Positions 1 through 8,853 of a stretch of DNA of 64,000 nucleotides are shown here, one piece after another. Under the pieces are notes generated by a model. That model searched no databases and had not been told where the DNA came from. It was given only the letters and a program-made list of their open reading frames with translations. The position numbers and the translations under genes were made by a program. Numbering within the stretch: position 1 is the first letter of the stretch; each line of letters begins with the position of its first letter. The DNA lies in contig NZ_CP034834.1 of the NCBI RefSeq assembly GCF_004014715.1, positions 806,001 through 870,000 of the forward strand, in the 5' to 3' direction. The stretch comes from Pseudoalteromonas sp. R3 (lineage in GTDB: Bacteria; Pseudomonadota; Gammaproteobacteria; Enterobacterales; Alteromonadaceae).

Positions 1-271
1 TTAACGCCATAAGGTCTGTTGTGGTTTGTCTCTCAGATCTGAAATTAGGCTTTGATAGCAAGGTTACATATTCAGCCATGTGTCTAGAAGTCTTGATAAC
101 CCTCAATATGCTGGGATAACAAGCTCGCTTTTTTGTATCGGAATCATCCTTGAAAGGTGAGCGTAATGAGAGTTGCTCTGGCATTTCTATGCTAAGAGCC
201 TCAGCTCCAGCGTATGAGCAGTATAAAAAATAAGCGCTTTGTTTGATTGGTACAAGATGTCTACTTTCCAT
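1..271 (-). CDS. Hypothetical protein, partial (C-terminus beyond left edge)
   Basis: An open frame starts at the ATG complementary to 269-271 and runs without a stop for 90 codons to the left edge, so the C-terminus is missing. An excellent Shine-Dalgarno (AAGGAGG) lies five bases upstream of this ATG, which is the main evidence that it is a real gene and fixes the start. The visible protein begins MESRHLVPIK and is moderately charged, with no signal peptide or membrane segment. I recognise no family. It is divergent from the lipoprotein gene at 465, so the 193 bp between them probably hold both promoters. Confidence 0.6.
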   Translation of the reverse strand, partial: MESRHLVPIKQSAYFLYCSYAGAEALSIEMPEQLSLRSPFKDDSDTKKRACYPSILRVIKTSRHMAEYVTLLSKPNFRSERQTTTDLMAL

Positions 272-464
272 TTTCCTCCTTATTCATGAATCGCTCAATT
301 CAGTTTCATAGTTATCAGCACTAATAGATGCACAAGTTAGAAGCTATTCAGTCTGTTTTTTGGTCTTCAAGGTTGATTATTTGGTTGTGTTGTAAGTGTT
401 ACTTAGTTTAAAAGTGTATCAATTATAAGTACAATGTTCATGGATTATAAAAAAGGAATATACA

Positions 465-3400
465 ATGTATAAGAACTGGATAGGTATAGCGACAGCTACC
501 TGTATATTGAGTGCATGTGGTGGTGGCGGTGGCGATTCGGCACCAAAATCAGAGCTCGGTTTACAAGCGCTGTCGAATAACCCCAATGGTGATGTACCAC
601 AAAAAAAGCTTCAAGCTTTGTATGGTGGTAATGAAGAGCCTGCACAAATTAGTCCTGACAACTTCATGCAAATTACGCACGATGTTCTTTATTGGCGAGA
701 TGTCACTAAGTTTATTGTTAACACTGACTCTCGCTATTTTTCTCCAACTTACCCTGGTTTCCAACAGTATCAAAGCAGGGATTACTGGTTGCCAGATGAC
801 CAGCTATGTGAATCTGGTAATGCTACACTCCCTAATTTTGAAAATGAAAGCGTTTTAGTACCTAGCTATGAGGTCGTGTATGAAAACTGCCAAATAGGGC
901 CTTTGGTTGCAAATGGCAAGGCCACATTACATTTGATAGGGCCTGATGTTACATCAGGGCATGTCGAAAAGCTTGCAATAGAATTATTATCCGGGTTTTC
1001 AATTCATGAGCAAAGTGCGGGCCAAACCTATCAGGTTCAGGGATACGCCATCGAAAATCAGTACGATCGCTCAGAGAGCGCTAGTATGGTGTTTAGTCAG
1101 AATGGCGAACAACTCGCGTGGGTTGATTACACCGAGGGAAGGGAGAGCTATTCTAGTGTTTATCTGCCGCAGTTTGGCAAATTAAGCATTGCACCTGGAT
1201 TAAGCATTGTCGATGGGCAGGGTGGTGAGATCCGCATCAACAATAAGACAGATGAGATTTTGATTGCACTTACACAGCCACAGGGAGAGTATTTCTTTGA
1301 GCTCAACAATCGTCAGCGAAACTATTTTTATTCCGGTGGTAAAGAGGACGCCAGGTGGATAAGCGTTGCAAACTCTGATTTTAACTTACCCACTTTGCTG
1401 GCTGACAATGGCCCAACACTGGTGCGCTTTGACGCCAAGAATGTGGTGAAGCTGGGAGAGCAGGTCACGTTGCTTCCTTACTTTATTGACGCGCCAGATT
1501 ATAACCTGTCAAAAGTCAGCTGGCAGATCACTGCACCAGGCGAATCTGAACCTGTGACTAGCAGCCAATGGGAAAAAGAATATACGTTCGAGCAAAGCGG
1601 AGAGTATCTGGTTACGTTGATTGCGACGGATACCCATAATAACAAAGCACAGTTCTCTGAGACCATATATGTCATCGGTGGAAGCACGTATCTAGGGGCA
1701 GAGGTGAGTATTGAAGTTGAGTCGGACTTAACTGAGAAAACACCTTATCGCGCTAAAATAGGCGTTGCTGAGAATGGTAATTATCAGTTTGCGCTGGTTT
1801 CTGGCCCGGCTGGCATGACTGTGGACGAAGCCGGGGTTGTCAGTTGGGATGGACAGCAGTCCGCGGCTTTTCAGTTTGCGGATACAGTTCATTACAGCGT
1901 GAAAGTGACAAACACAGAGTCACAGGGGTCCGAATTAGTTTCTGGTAAAATCGCCTTGACGCACACACCTAAACAGCTTGAGTCATTTTATCACTTAAGC
2001 GGTGATACACCAGCCAAAGCGCTCGGCTGGACAAACTCCGGTAATGCAAATCGCTCTATGCTGTTAAGCAGTGAAGAAGCGTTCGGTGCCGGTATTACCT
2101 CTTTGACACTGCAAGATGAAACTCTGGTTGTCGAAAGTAACTTATTCCAAACTCCTACCAAGGGGAAGGTACTGAATGTGACGTATAGTGATAAAGCGGA
2201 AGAGCTCGTTTATTTATACGCACATGAATACGAATACAGCCGTCTGGCAAGCTTTAAGATTTCAAGTGACGAAGCACATGTGTTCAACCCAGAAAATTCG
2301 CTCCATCGTATTGCTCCTTATATTACTGACCTGGATAACGACGGTGAGTTAGAGATAGTTAATACGTATTCTGTAAGTGGTGTTGAACTGTATAACTCAA
2401 GCTATGAAAGAACTGTGGCTGAATTAGTACACGGTATGACGGGTCATACAAGTTACAGCAAGTGGCAGGAATGTGACTTAGATGGTGATGGGACTATAGA
2501 GTTGCTACAAACCGTTTCAAACTCAAACAGCGTCCAGCTAAATTTAGTCAGCTATGTTGATAAACAATTAAAGGCAGTGCATGGTGCCTTAATCAGTAGT
2601 GAATCATATTATGGTGATGCTATCGCCAATATGGTTGACTTAGATGGTGACGGTCGATGTGAGGGGGTTATTTCCTATGTAGGCACTGCCGACAATGCAT
2701 CACTTGGCTGGCATGTTTACGACGGTGAAACCCTGGTGTTGGAGCATATTTCTGACGGATATTCAGAGCTGCTTGGTTATGAACATGAGCCGTTTGCGGT
2801 GAATTATAGCGCACTCATTTTTAAGTCTGATTCTGCTATGCGAACGCTCAGTTATAACCCGCAGGAAATGCAGTTTGTTACCTCACCTTTGGAGTTTTCT
2901 AGCGGACTGGACATTCAGTTAAACCCAGAATATTCAACATTAGTAGGGCGAGCCGACCTGGATAATGATGGTAAACAGGAGTGGATCTATAAACATACTC
3001 TGTCTACTTTGGACGAACTGTATAGCAAACTGGGCGAGCACTATGAACCTGGTTATCACTATACTAAGCACGATATTGTTTACGTGGCAGCCGATGTAGA
3101 GCAAGGCTTGGTGACGCCTAAATATCGCAGCAAAGCGATAATGATTGCACCGGTTGTGAGTGTATTGCCTACTGGTAATGGAGCCACACGCGTGATTACT
3201 GAGCGAGATAAATATAGTCAAGCTCGGTATCATACTGAGATAGACACGCAAGGAAAAATTACGCCTCAAAGCCGGGAAAAAATGGCGGGAGTACAGGTTG
3301 TATATCGTGATGATGGCTCGTATTACAGGTTTGACTCATACGATAATACCTACACGTTATACGATGCCAATGACAAGGCTATGCATGCAGGAGAATGTAC

Positions 3401-4169
3401 TCTTGATGCGTGCAATTTCAACACTGACAAAAGTATTAGACGAGTTACAGGTAGCTATCAGGGGATAGATATAATTGCAGAGCCTGGCGAGCATAATTTT
3501 CTACTCATTGATACTAACGCAAAGCAAATTCACAGGTATTATGAGTATTCGGGTATAACGCATTTAGTGCCACATCCTGACTTTAATAGTAATGGATTGA
3601 TTTTTGTTAAAGAGAAAAACCCGCACCGGCAGACAAACTTAGATGATTCAGAACTGAGCAAATTCGATATTCTGGACTCAGGCGTATATCGTGTTACCCG
3701 CAACGGTATGGAACTGGTTCACTCCTGGAAGGACAAAGTGTTCAGTCAGCACAGCGATTATACTTACGCGGCGGTATGGATGAATACGGATGCCGACCCA
3801 GAGCTAGAAATCGTTCATTATATCCAGCTCAAACACTACACTGGTTTTGATGACGTTCTAGATTACTCTTTCTCGGCCGACAGCAATGGAGACAATATCA
3901 CCTACCATAAGTACCAGGGTTACCTGAAAGTTGGGATCAATGATAAGCGGGATGTTTTCGAACCTATATGTATTGAGCTATCCTGCCGAGAGTCAGTTAT
4001 TCGCTTGGTTGGGTCTGACGAGGGGACTCAGTTGACAGCTTTGGATAGGTTAACCGGGTTACCTATCTGGTCGCGCAATATTGCAAGTAGTAACCACGAA
4101 GGGAAAGTGCTTTATTATGATAAAGATCAAATATACTTCAGTGCAAACGGACTGCATGTAATTCGCTAG
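465..4169 (+). CDS. Large lipoprotein with PKD-like domain and FG-GAP/VCBS-like repeats
   Basis: The 1234-aa protein has a lipoprotein signal peptide (lipobox LSAC followed by GGGGG, Cys18), so it should be lipidated and outer-membrane or surface anchored. A PKD/immunoglobulin-like stretch lies around residues 325-405 (ending in YLVTLIATD). From about residue 620 onward there are short acidic repeats of the FG-GAP/VCBS type: DLDNDGELEI, DLDGDGTIEL, DLDGDGRCEG, DLDNDGKQEW and a degenerate one near 1106. Such repeats usually form calcium-binding beta-propeller blades. The last 40 residues resemble a PQQ-type blade (LTGLPIWSRNI). AAGGAA seven bases upstream supports the start. It stands alone between a divergent gene and a hairpin. 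A role in surface binding or adhesion is inference; no catalytic motif is visible. Confidence 0.85.
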   Translation: MYKNWIGIATATCILSACGGGGGDSAPKSELGLQALSNNPNGDVPQKKLQALYGGNEEPAQISPDNFMQITHDVLYWRDVTKFIVNTDSRYFSPTYPGFQQYQSRDYWLPDDQLCESGNATLPNFENESVLVPSYEVVYENCQIGPLVANGKATLHLIGPDVTSGHVEKLAIELLSGFSIHEQSAGQTYQVQGYAIENQYDRSESASMVFSQNGEQLAWVDYTEGRESYSSVYLPQFGKLSIAPGLSIVDGQGGEIRINNKTDEILIALTQPQGEYFFELNNRQRNYFYSGGKEDARWISVANSDFNLPTLLADNGPTLVRFDAKNVVKLGEQVTLLPYFIDAPDYNLSKVSWQITAPGESEPVTSSQWEKEYTFEQSGEYLVTLIATDTHNNKAQFSETIYVIGGSTYLGAEVSIEVESDLTEKTPYRAKIGVAENGNYQFALVSGPAGMTVDEAGVVSWDGQQSAAFQFADTVHYSVKVTNTESQGSELVSGKIALTHTPKQLESFYHLSGDTPAKALGWTNSGNANRSMLLSSEEAFGAGITSLTLQDETLVVESNLFQTPTKGKVLNVTYSDKAEELVYLYAHEYEYSRLASFKISSDEAHVFNPENSLHRIAPYITDLDNDGELEIVNTYSVSGVELYNSSYERTVAELVHGMTGHTSYSKWQECDLDGDGTIELLQTVSNSNSVQLNLVSYVDKQLKAVHGALISSESYYGDAIANMVDLDGDGRCEGVISYVGTADNASLGWHVYDGETLVLEHISDGYSELLGYEHEPFAVNYSALIFKSDSAMRTLSYNPQEMQFVTSPLEFSSGLDIQLNPEYSTLVGRADLDNDGKQEWIYKHTLSTLDELYSKLGEHYEPGYHYTKHDIVYVAADVEQGLVTPKYRSKAIMIAPVVSVLPTGNGATRVITERDKYSQARYHTEIDTQGKITPQSREKMAGVQVVYRDDGSYYRFDSYDNTYTLYDANDKAMHAGECTLDACNFNTDKSIRRVTGSYQGIDIIAEPGEHNFLLIDTNAKQIHRYYEYSGITHLVPHPDFNSNGLIFVKEKNPHRQTNLDDSELSKFDILDSGVYRVTRNGMELVHSWKDKVFSQHSDYTYAAVWMNTDADPELEIVHYIQLKHYTGFDDVLDYSFSADSNGDNITYHKYQGYLKVGINDKRDVFEPICIELSCRESVIRLVGSDEGTQLTALDRLTGLPIWSRNIASSNHEGKVLYYDKDQIYFSANGLHVIR

Positions 4170-4178
4170 CTTTAAAAG

Positions 4179-4213
4179 TCGGTGTCACTCATGTACAACT
4201 GGAGTGACACCGA
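4179..4213 (+). terminator. Hairpin after the lipoprotein gene
   Basis: A perfect 12-bp stem (TCGGTGTCACTC / GAGTGACACCGA) with an 11-base loop starts nine bases after the stop codon. There is no clear T-run behind it, so it may be a weak terminator or a 3'-end stabilising structure. Confidence 0.55.
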
Positions 4214-4339
4214 ATGCTCCTATTTAATCCAGCCTAGCTTCTTATCTCCGGTCGTGACTTTTCACAAAGGTTTGCACCGCTCATACGTCTGCGCTATGTT
4301 ACTGAATAGTCATCAAGGAACTTATAATTAATTGATATT

Positions 4340-5125
4340 ATGGATTATTTAAGCATTAATAAATCAGCCTGGAATAAAAGAACCAAAGTGCACGTTGCAT
4401 CTGAATTTTATGATGTTGCCGGGTTTAAAGCCGGGCAGTGTTCATTAAACCCGATTGAGCTGGCACAGGTGGGTGATGTGCAGGGCAAATCTTTACTGCA
4501 TCTGCAATGTCATTTTGGCCAGGATACCTTGTCTTGGGCTCGTTTGGGCGCCGATGTGACTGGGGTAGACTTGTCTGAAAGTGCTATCGCGCAGGCAAAT
4601 AGCCTCAAAGACGCGCTTGGTCTTAAAGCGGAGTTCATTGAAAGCGATGTAATCGAATTTGGTCAAAGTAACACACAGCAGTTTGATATTGTGTTTACCT
4701 CATACGGCGTATTGTGCTGGTTGCCCGACTTAACAGCATGGGCAAACACGGTGGCGGGTGCGCTCAAACCTGGTGGTGTGTTCCACTTGATTGAATTCCA
4801 TCCATTCAATGACTTGCTGGCAGGCTATGCTTATTTTCCTCATGGTGCGCCTGATATTGAGCAAGAGGGCACTTATACAGAAAACTGCGATGGCAGCAAG
4901 AGTACCACAGTGACCTGGACCCATTCCGTCAGTGAAGTGATCAATGCATTGATAACGGCCGGTCTGAACATTGAGCTCTTTGCTGAACACCCGTATAGCC
5001 CATACGATTGCTTTGAAGGGCTGGAGTGTGTGCCTGAGCTAGGATATCAAAAGCTGCACCAGGGTCAGCAGGTGCCTATGTTGTATTCGATCAAGGCCAG
5101 TAAATATCAGCGCTCAGATAAGTAA
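4340..5125 (+). CDS. Class I SAM-dependent methyltransferase
   Basis: A 261-aa protein with a Rossmann-type methyltransferase fold. Motif I is LLHLQCHFGQDTLSWARLGA (around residues 50-70), followed by the acidic end of strand 2 (VTGVDLSESAI) and a post-motif segment with FIESDVIEF and FDIVFTSYGVLCWLPDL. The Cys in the usual glycine-rich loop (QCHFGQD) is typical of a subset of small-molecule methyltransferases. The substrate cannot be read from sequence. It is a single gene, convergent with the oxidase operon to its right. The Shine-Dalgarno is weak (AAGGAA about 20 bases upstream), so the start is less certain than the family. Confidence 0.85.
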   Translation: MDYLSINKSAWNKRTKVHVASEFYDVAGFKAGQCSLNPIELAQVGDVQGKSLLHLQCHFGQDTLSWARLGADVTGVDLSESAIAQANSLKDALGLKAEFIESDVIEFGQSNTQQFDIVFTSYGVLCWLPDLTAWANTVAGALKPGGVFHLIEFHPFNDLLAGYAYFPHGAPDIEQEGTYTENCDGSKSTTVTWTHSVSEVINALITAGLNIELFAEHPYSPYDCFEGLECVPELGYQKLHQGQQVPMLYSIKASKYQRSDK

Positions 5126-5275
5126 TCCGAGCTATTGGTGTAACAATACTCGCAGTGCTTTAATGGCGCTGAGTGACCAGTCAAGTTCTGATCTGTGTCA
5201 GGGTGACTCGGTGACTGCTGGCTGGTGAGTAAACGATATGTTCGTGATGATGGTTTTGCGGGTCCATAACCAAAA

Positions 5276-5320
5276 GAACTGTCAGACTTGCGGCTATTCA
5301 GCCAGCTACTCTGACAGTTC
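5276..5320. terminator. Convergent terminator between methyltransferase and oxidase operon
   Basis: An 11-bp perfect stem (GAACTGTCAGA / TCTGACAGTTC) encloses a smaller inner hairpin (GGCT/AGCC). On the minus strand it is followed by a short T-run (TTTTGG); on the plus strand GGGGTTTTTA lies a few bases away. It fits a bidirectional terminator. Confidence 0.6.
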
Positions 5321-5335
5321 AAACAAGAGGGGTTT

Positions 5336-7096
5336 TTAGATAATCGTCTTACGCGTTCTCAAACGATTGAAGTTAATGTAAACCCCCTTTCCACCGCTGC
5401 AAGGTAGCGGTACTTCAAAGCCAGAGTACTTTTCTTTTATTCTGATCAATTCCTCATAGCTTTCCTGAAAGTAAGTTTTGGTTGGAATTGAGGCATCTTT
5501 GAAGCTGATAAACGCGCCGTAGGCACCTTCAATGGAGGTATCGCGGCTGACTTCTATCCAATCAAGCGCTCTGTTCACAAAACGATATACCGGGTTCTCT
5601 TGGCCCAACATTTTGCTGTCGCCTTGCCCGTCGTACTTCAGCTCGGTATTCCACCAAGTTTGATATTGAATGGTGTACTGTGCTTTAGAATACGGGAATG
5701 CAACTCGACGTAAGGCACCAACACTAGATTCATCGGCGTAGAATGGGCCTGCAATTGCGCCTAGTGTCACATAGCTAAATAAACCCAATGGTGCATTTTC
5801 ATCAAACAGCAAAGACGAGGTTAACGAGCGCAATAGCTGTCTCTTTCCTTGCTCAGTGAGACCGCTTTCTTGTACCACTTTTGACGTGATTTTATGAGGC
5901 GCTGGCGCATCAAAATCAGGGGTAAACGGCGTGCCGTTGGCATTGGCAACTAAGCCTTGTTTAACCCCGGCCGTTGCCAGGTTGGCCAACGTATTTCGTG
6001 ACCAGTCAGACATCAGGGCCGCGCTGTAGCTGTCTTTAGTGTCTTTACCTGTTACCAATATTCTTGATGTTGGAAAGTATTTTTTACCAAAGCTGAGCAG
6101 TTCACTTTCTGTGCCCCGCCAGTAACCATACATGGTGCTTGGGTGCTCTAAGTCCTTTTCACAGGCCACCGACTTGTCCGCAATGGCGTTAATTTTAAGG
6201 TTTGTACCAACCAATTGTTCCGTGCTTGGGTCATTAATGGCATTTTCCCATTGCGTCAACAAGTCCCATGTTTTCAGATCTGTGGAGTCACCTGTCGGAT
6301 TATTCCAGTGAATTTCAAAACGATGGATCTCTTCGGGTAGTTCAAACGCTTTCACCCGAAATTCAGTGACTATGCCATAGCTTAATGCACCACCACCACG
6401 CAGCGCCCAGAGTATGTCATTGTGCTCAGTTTCCGACACATTCACTTTTGAACCATTTTGCAAAATGACCGTGGCTCCTACAAGTGATTCGCAACACATG
6501 CCATGTGCTCTCGTCCATGGACCCCAGCCACCGCCCTGAATGTAACCGGCTAAACCAACCGTTGCACAGGTACCGTGCGGGATGGTCAAAGGTGGGATGC
6601 TTTTGTCCTCTGGTTTGGCAAGCTTTGGTACAAGCTGATAAAAACGATAGCCAGAACCGATATGAGCGATGTAGCCATCCTTACCTTTTTCAATTGAAAA
6701 GTCTTTTAGCCCGCTTAAATCGAGCAAGACAACATCCGTCCCCGTGCATTCGCCTTCGTGATCGTGACCACCCGAGCGCACTCGAATGGGTAAATTATGC
6801 TCAATTGCTTCTTTGTAGGCGTTCATAACATCATCGGTATGTTTACACATAACAATGACCGATGGAGAAAACTGCAAGCGGGTATTGAAGATCAAGGCAT
6901 TAATTTGATAGTTATTAAAGCGCTCCATACTGGTATCGCCGCCTGGCAGCAGAGTCAGCAGCTGGTCGGCTTCAAAGTTGTGCTTTTCTTCAAGCGCAGT
7001 GATGTAGTTTTGGGTTGTTTGCCAGTAATGCGCGATGCGTTTTTGCGCTTCTTCTAACTGGCACTCTGGAATGGGTTTATTACATTGTTCAGTCAT
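5336..7096 (-). CDS. BBE/PCMH-type FAD-linked oxidase
   Basis: 586 aa from the ATG at 7096, chosen because TCCTT on the plus strand (AAGGA) lies seven bases upstream; a start at 7129 would overlap the previous gene. The N-terminal half is the FAD_binding_4 (PCMH) fold. RSGGHDHEG carries His111, the usual 8-alpha-histidyl FAD anchor, and GGGWGPWTRAHGMCCES carries Cys201/Cys202 where bicovalent family members have the 6-S-cysteinyl link. ALRGGGALSYGIVTEF is the conserved turn after the FAD domain. The C-terminus (YINFNRL) resembles the BBE tail. The family oxidises alcohols, aldehydes, sugars or amines with O2. As third gene of the operon it probably acts on the product of the decarboxylase next to it (inference). 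No signal peptide, so likely cytoplasmic. Confidence 0.9.
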   Translation of the reverse strand: MTEQCNKPIPECQLEEAQKRIAHYWQTTQNYITALEEKHNFEADQLLTLLPGGDTSMERFNNYQINALIFNTRLQFSPSVIVMCKHTDDVMNAYKEAIEHNLPIRVRSGGHDHEGECTGTDVVLLDLSGLKDFSIEKGKDGYIAHIGSGYRFYQLVPKLAKPEDKSIPPLTIPHGTCATVGLAGYIQGGGWGPWTRAHGMCCESLVGATVILQNGSKVNVSETEHNDILWALRGGGALSYGIVTEFRVKAFELPEEIHRFEIHWNNPTGDSTDLKTWDLLTQWENAINDPSTEQLVGTNLKINAIADKSVACEKDLEHPSTMYGYWRGTESELLSFGKKYFPTSRILVTGKDTKDSYSAALMSDWSRNTLANLATAGVKQGLVANANGTPFTPDFDAPAPHKITSKVVQESGLTEQGKRQLLRSLTSSLLFDENAPLGLFSYVTLGAIAGPFYADESSVGALRRVAFPYSKAQYTIQYQTWWNTELKYDGQGDSKMLGQENPVYRFVNRALDWIEVSRDTSIEGAYGAFISFKDASIPTKTYFQESYEELIRIKEKYSGFEVPLPCSGGKGVYINFNRLRTRKTII

Positions 7097-7110
7097 AATC
7101 ATGTCCTTGT

Positions 7111-8853
7111 TCACATAGTCTTTTGGCATGTGCAGTCGCTTACCTTAGTACCCGTGATCGCTTCTGCTAAATCTTGTATTGCCGGGGCAAGATCTTTTTC
7201 AGCTATTTTTACTTCAACTAAATAAGGCGATGTTGGGTGCTGCTTAATGGCAGAAAAAACATTGTCCAGGTCGCTGACTTTTTCGACCTTTAAATAATTA
7301 ACACCATATGCGCTTGCCAATGAATCATAGTTCCAGTGATGAAGTTTATCGAATGGCGCAAAATCAGCCGCAGGGGTAAAGGCGCAGATATCAACAAACG
7401 ATTGCTCTATGGCGTATACCTGATTGTTCATCACAAACACCACGGTATTGAGGTTATAGTGGCTAATGGAGGAGAGGGATTGGCACATCATCATAAAGCC
7501 CCCATCACCGGCAACCACCACGCTACGCTTATCATCGGCAAGGCCGGTGCCCAGTGAACAGCCGGTTTCATGACCCAAAGAACCCCAGGCCGCATCACTC
7601 ACAAAGCGGTTTTCTGCCAGGCCAGTTAAACGAGCAGCCATGTATAGCGACGAGCTTTCGCCTAATACCAGGTTGTAATCACGAACCGTTTCACAGGTTT
7701 GCAATTGCTTTTGATAAACGCTGAAAAAGTTGTCGTAGGTAATGTTTGCGTTGCTGTCGACATCTTCGGTCAAGTACAGATTACGAATGGCAGGCAGCTG
7801 GCTGTTGAGTTGTAACGGGTGGCTATCAATATAACGGTTCAATTCATCAATGAACTGTGCCAGATTAATGCCGCTAAATTGTTCACTCTCGCCAACCCGA
7901 GCGACATTCATATTTACTCTGACAAGGTCATTGCCTTGAGTTTTTAACATGGTGAGATAGTCGTCAGTGAAAATAGCCCCCAGCGCCAGAATACAATCGC
8001 TCTCACTCACAAAGTTAAACGTATCCTGCCAGGACGCTTCGCCTGCGTATGTGCCCACAAATAGCTCTTTGCCAACGCCATGGGTTTCACTAATGACCGA
8101 TTTTGCCAGCGTGGTTGTGGTGTAGGGGATGTTGAGTTTGCTTAAAAGCGTAACGATTTGCTCCTGCAAACCGAGCCTCGCCAGTTCAATACCCAACAGC
8201 ACAACCGGGTTATTTGCGGCTTTGAGCCGGGTTATTACTTTGTCTAACAATGACGTCATCATAGCTGGGTTAGCACCCAGAGGTGGAATAATCAAATCGC
8301 CTTCAGGCCTGGGGCACTCTGCTCCCCATACGTTTTGCCACGCCTCTAAGTAAATAGGCCTTTTTTCACTCATTGCCAATTGCAGGGCATTATCGATAAT
8401 AGCGGGAGCTGACTGCGCGTCAGCCAGTATCTCGCTGGCAACCGTCACGTTTTCAAAGACCTTTTTATCTGCGCTGTAATCTCCGGTTGAGTGATGAAAC
8501 AGTACGCCTGTTTCTTCAATGTCCACACGGTTCTCGGCCGAAGGACTCGCAGAGATAACAACAACGGGATTGCGCTCTACATAGGCGCCTGCAATGGCGT
8601 TTAATACACTAAATGTGCCTACACCATATTGCACAGATACCGCGCCAATGCCTTTGTATCTGGCATATCCTTCCGCCGCATAACCCGCTCCCAGCTCAGT
8701 CACATCTCCGACGGCGTCAATACCATCAAAGTTGTCTAACGTGGTCATAAACTCTTGTACATAGTCTCCCGGCACTTGAAATACCTTGTCGAGCCCAAAC
8801 TGTTTTAGGCGACGGAGCAGGTGGTATGCAACCGTGTAATTATTGGTACTCAT
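7111..8853 (-). CDS. ThDP-dependent 2-oxo acid decarboxylase (PDC/IPDC-like)
   Basis: 580 aa from the ATG at 8853, which has AGGGGG seven bases upstream; the longer frame to 8922 adds an Arg-rich stretch inside the previous gene and is rejected. Three-domain ThDP enzyme: the PYR domain has the activating glutamate (VTELGAGYAAEGYARY, Glu53); the HH pair typical of pyruvate/indolepyruvate/ketoacid decarboxylases is present (LFHHSTGDY, His120-His121); the PP domain has the GDG...NN cofactor motif (AGDGGFMMM ... FVMNNQ) and the later Glu of the IEQ motif. These residues together indicate decarboxylation of a 2-oxo acid to an aldehyde rather than acetolactate synthesis. It overlaps the upstream oxidase gene by 14 bases and lies 14 bases before the BBE gene, so the three are one transcription unit. 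Substrate unknown; aromatic or branched oxo acids are plausible. Confidence 0.88.
   Translation of the reverse strand: MSTNNYTVAYHLLRRLKQFGLDKVFQVPGDYVQEFMTTLDNFDGIDAVGDVTELGAGYAAEGYARYKGIGAVSVQYGVGTFSVLNAIAGAYVERNPVVVISASPSAENRVDIEETGVLFHHSTGDYSADKKVFENVTVASEILADAQSAPAIIDNALQLAMSEKRPIYLEAWQNVWGAECPRPEGDLIIPPLGANPAMMTSLLDKVITRLKAANNPVVLLGIELARLGLQEQIVTLLSKLNIPYTTTTLAKSVISETHGVGKELFVGTYAGEASWQDTFNFVSESDCILALGAIFTDDYLTMLKTQGNDLVRVNMNVARVGESEQFSGINLAQFIDELNRYIDSHPLQLNSQLPAIRNLYLTEDVDSNANITYDNFFSVYQKQLQTCETVRDYNLVLGESSSLYMAARLTGLAENRFVSDAAWGSLGHETGCSLGTGLADDKRSVVVAGDGGFMMMCQSLSSISHYNLNTVVFVMNNQVYAIEQSFVDICAFTPAADFAPFDKLHHWNYDSLASAYGVNYLKVEKVSDLDNVFSAIKQHPTSPYLVEVKIAEKDLAPAIQDLAEAITGTKVSDCTCQKTM

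Noticed and set aside
511..858. Second-frame ORF (115 aa) inside the large lipoprotein gene
   Set aside because: It overlaps a gene with clear signal peptide and repeats, has no ribosome site and no plausible composition.
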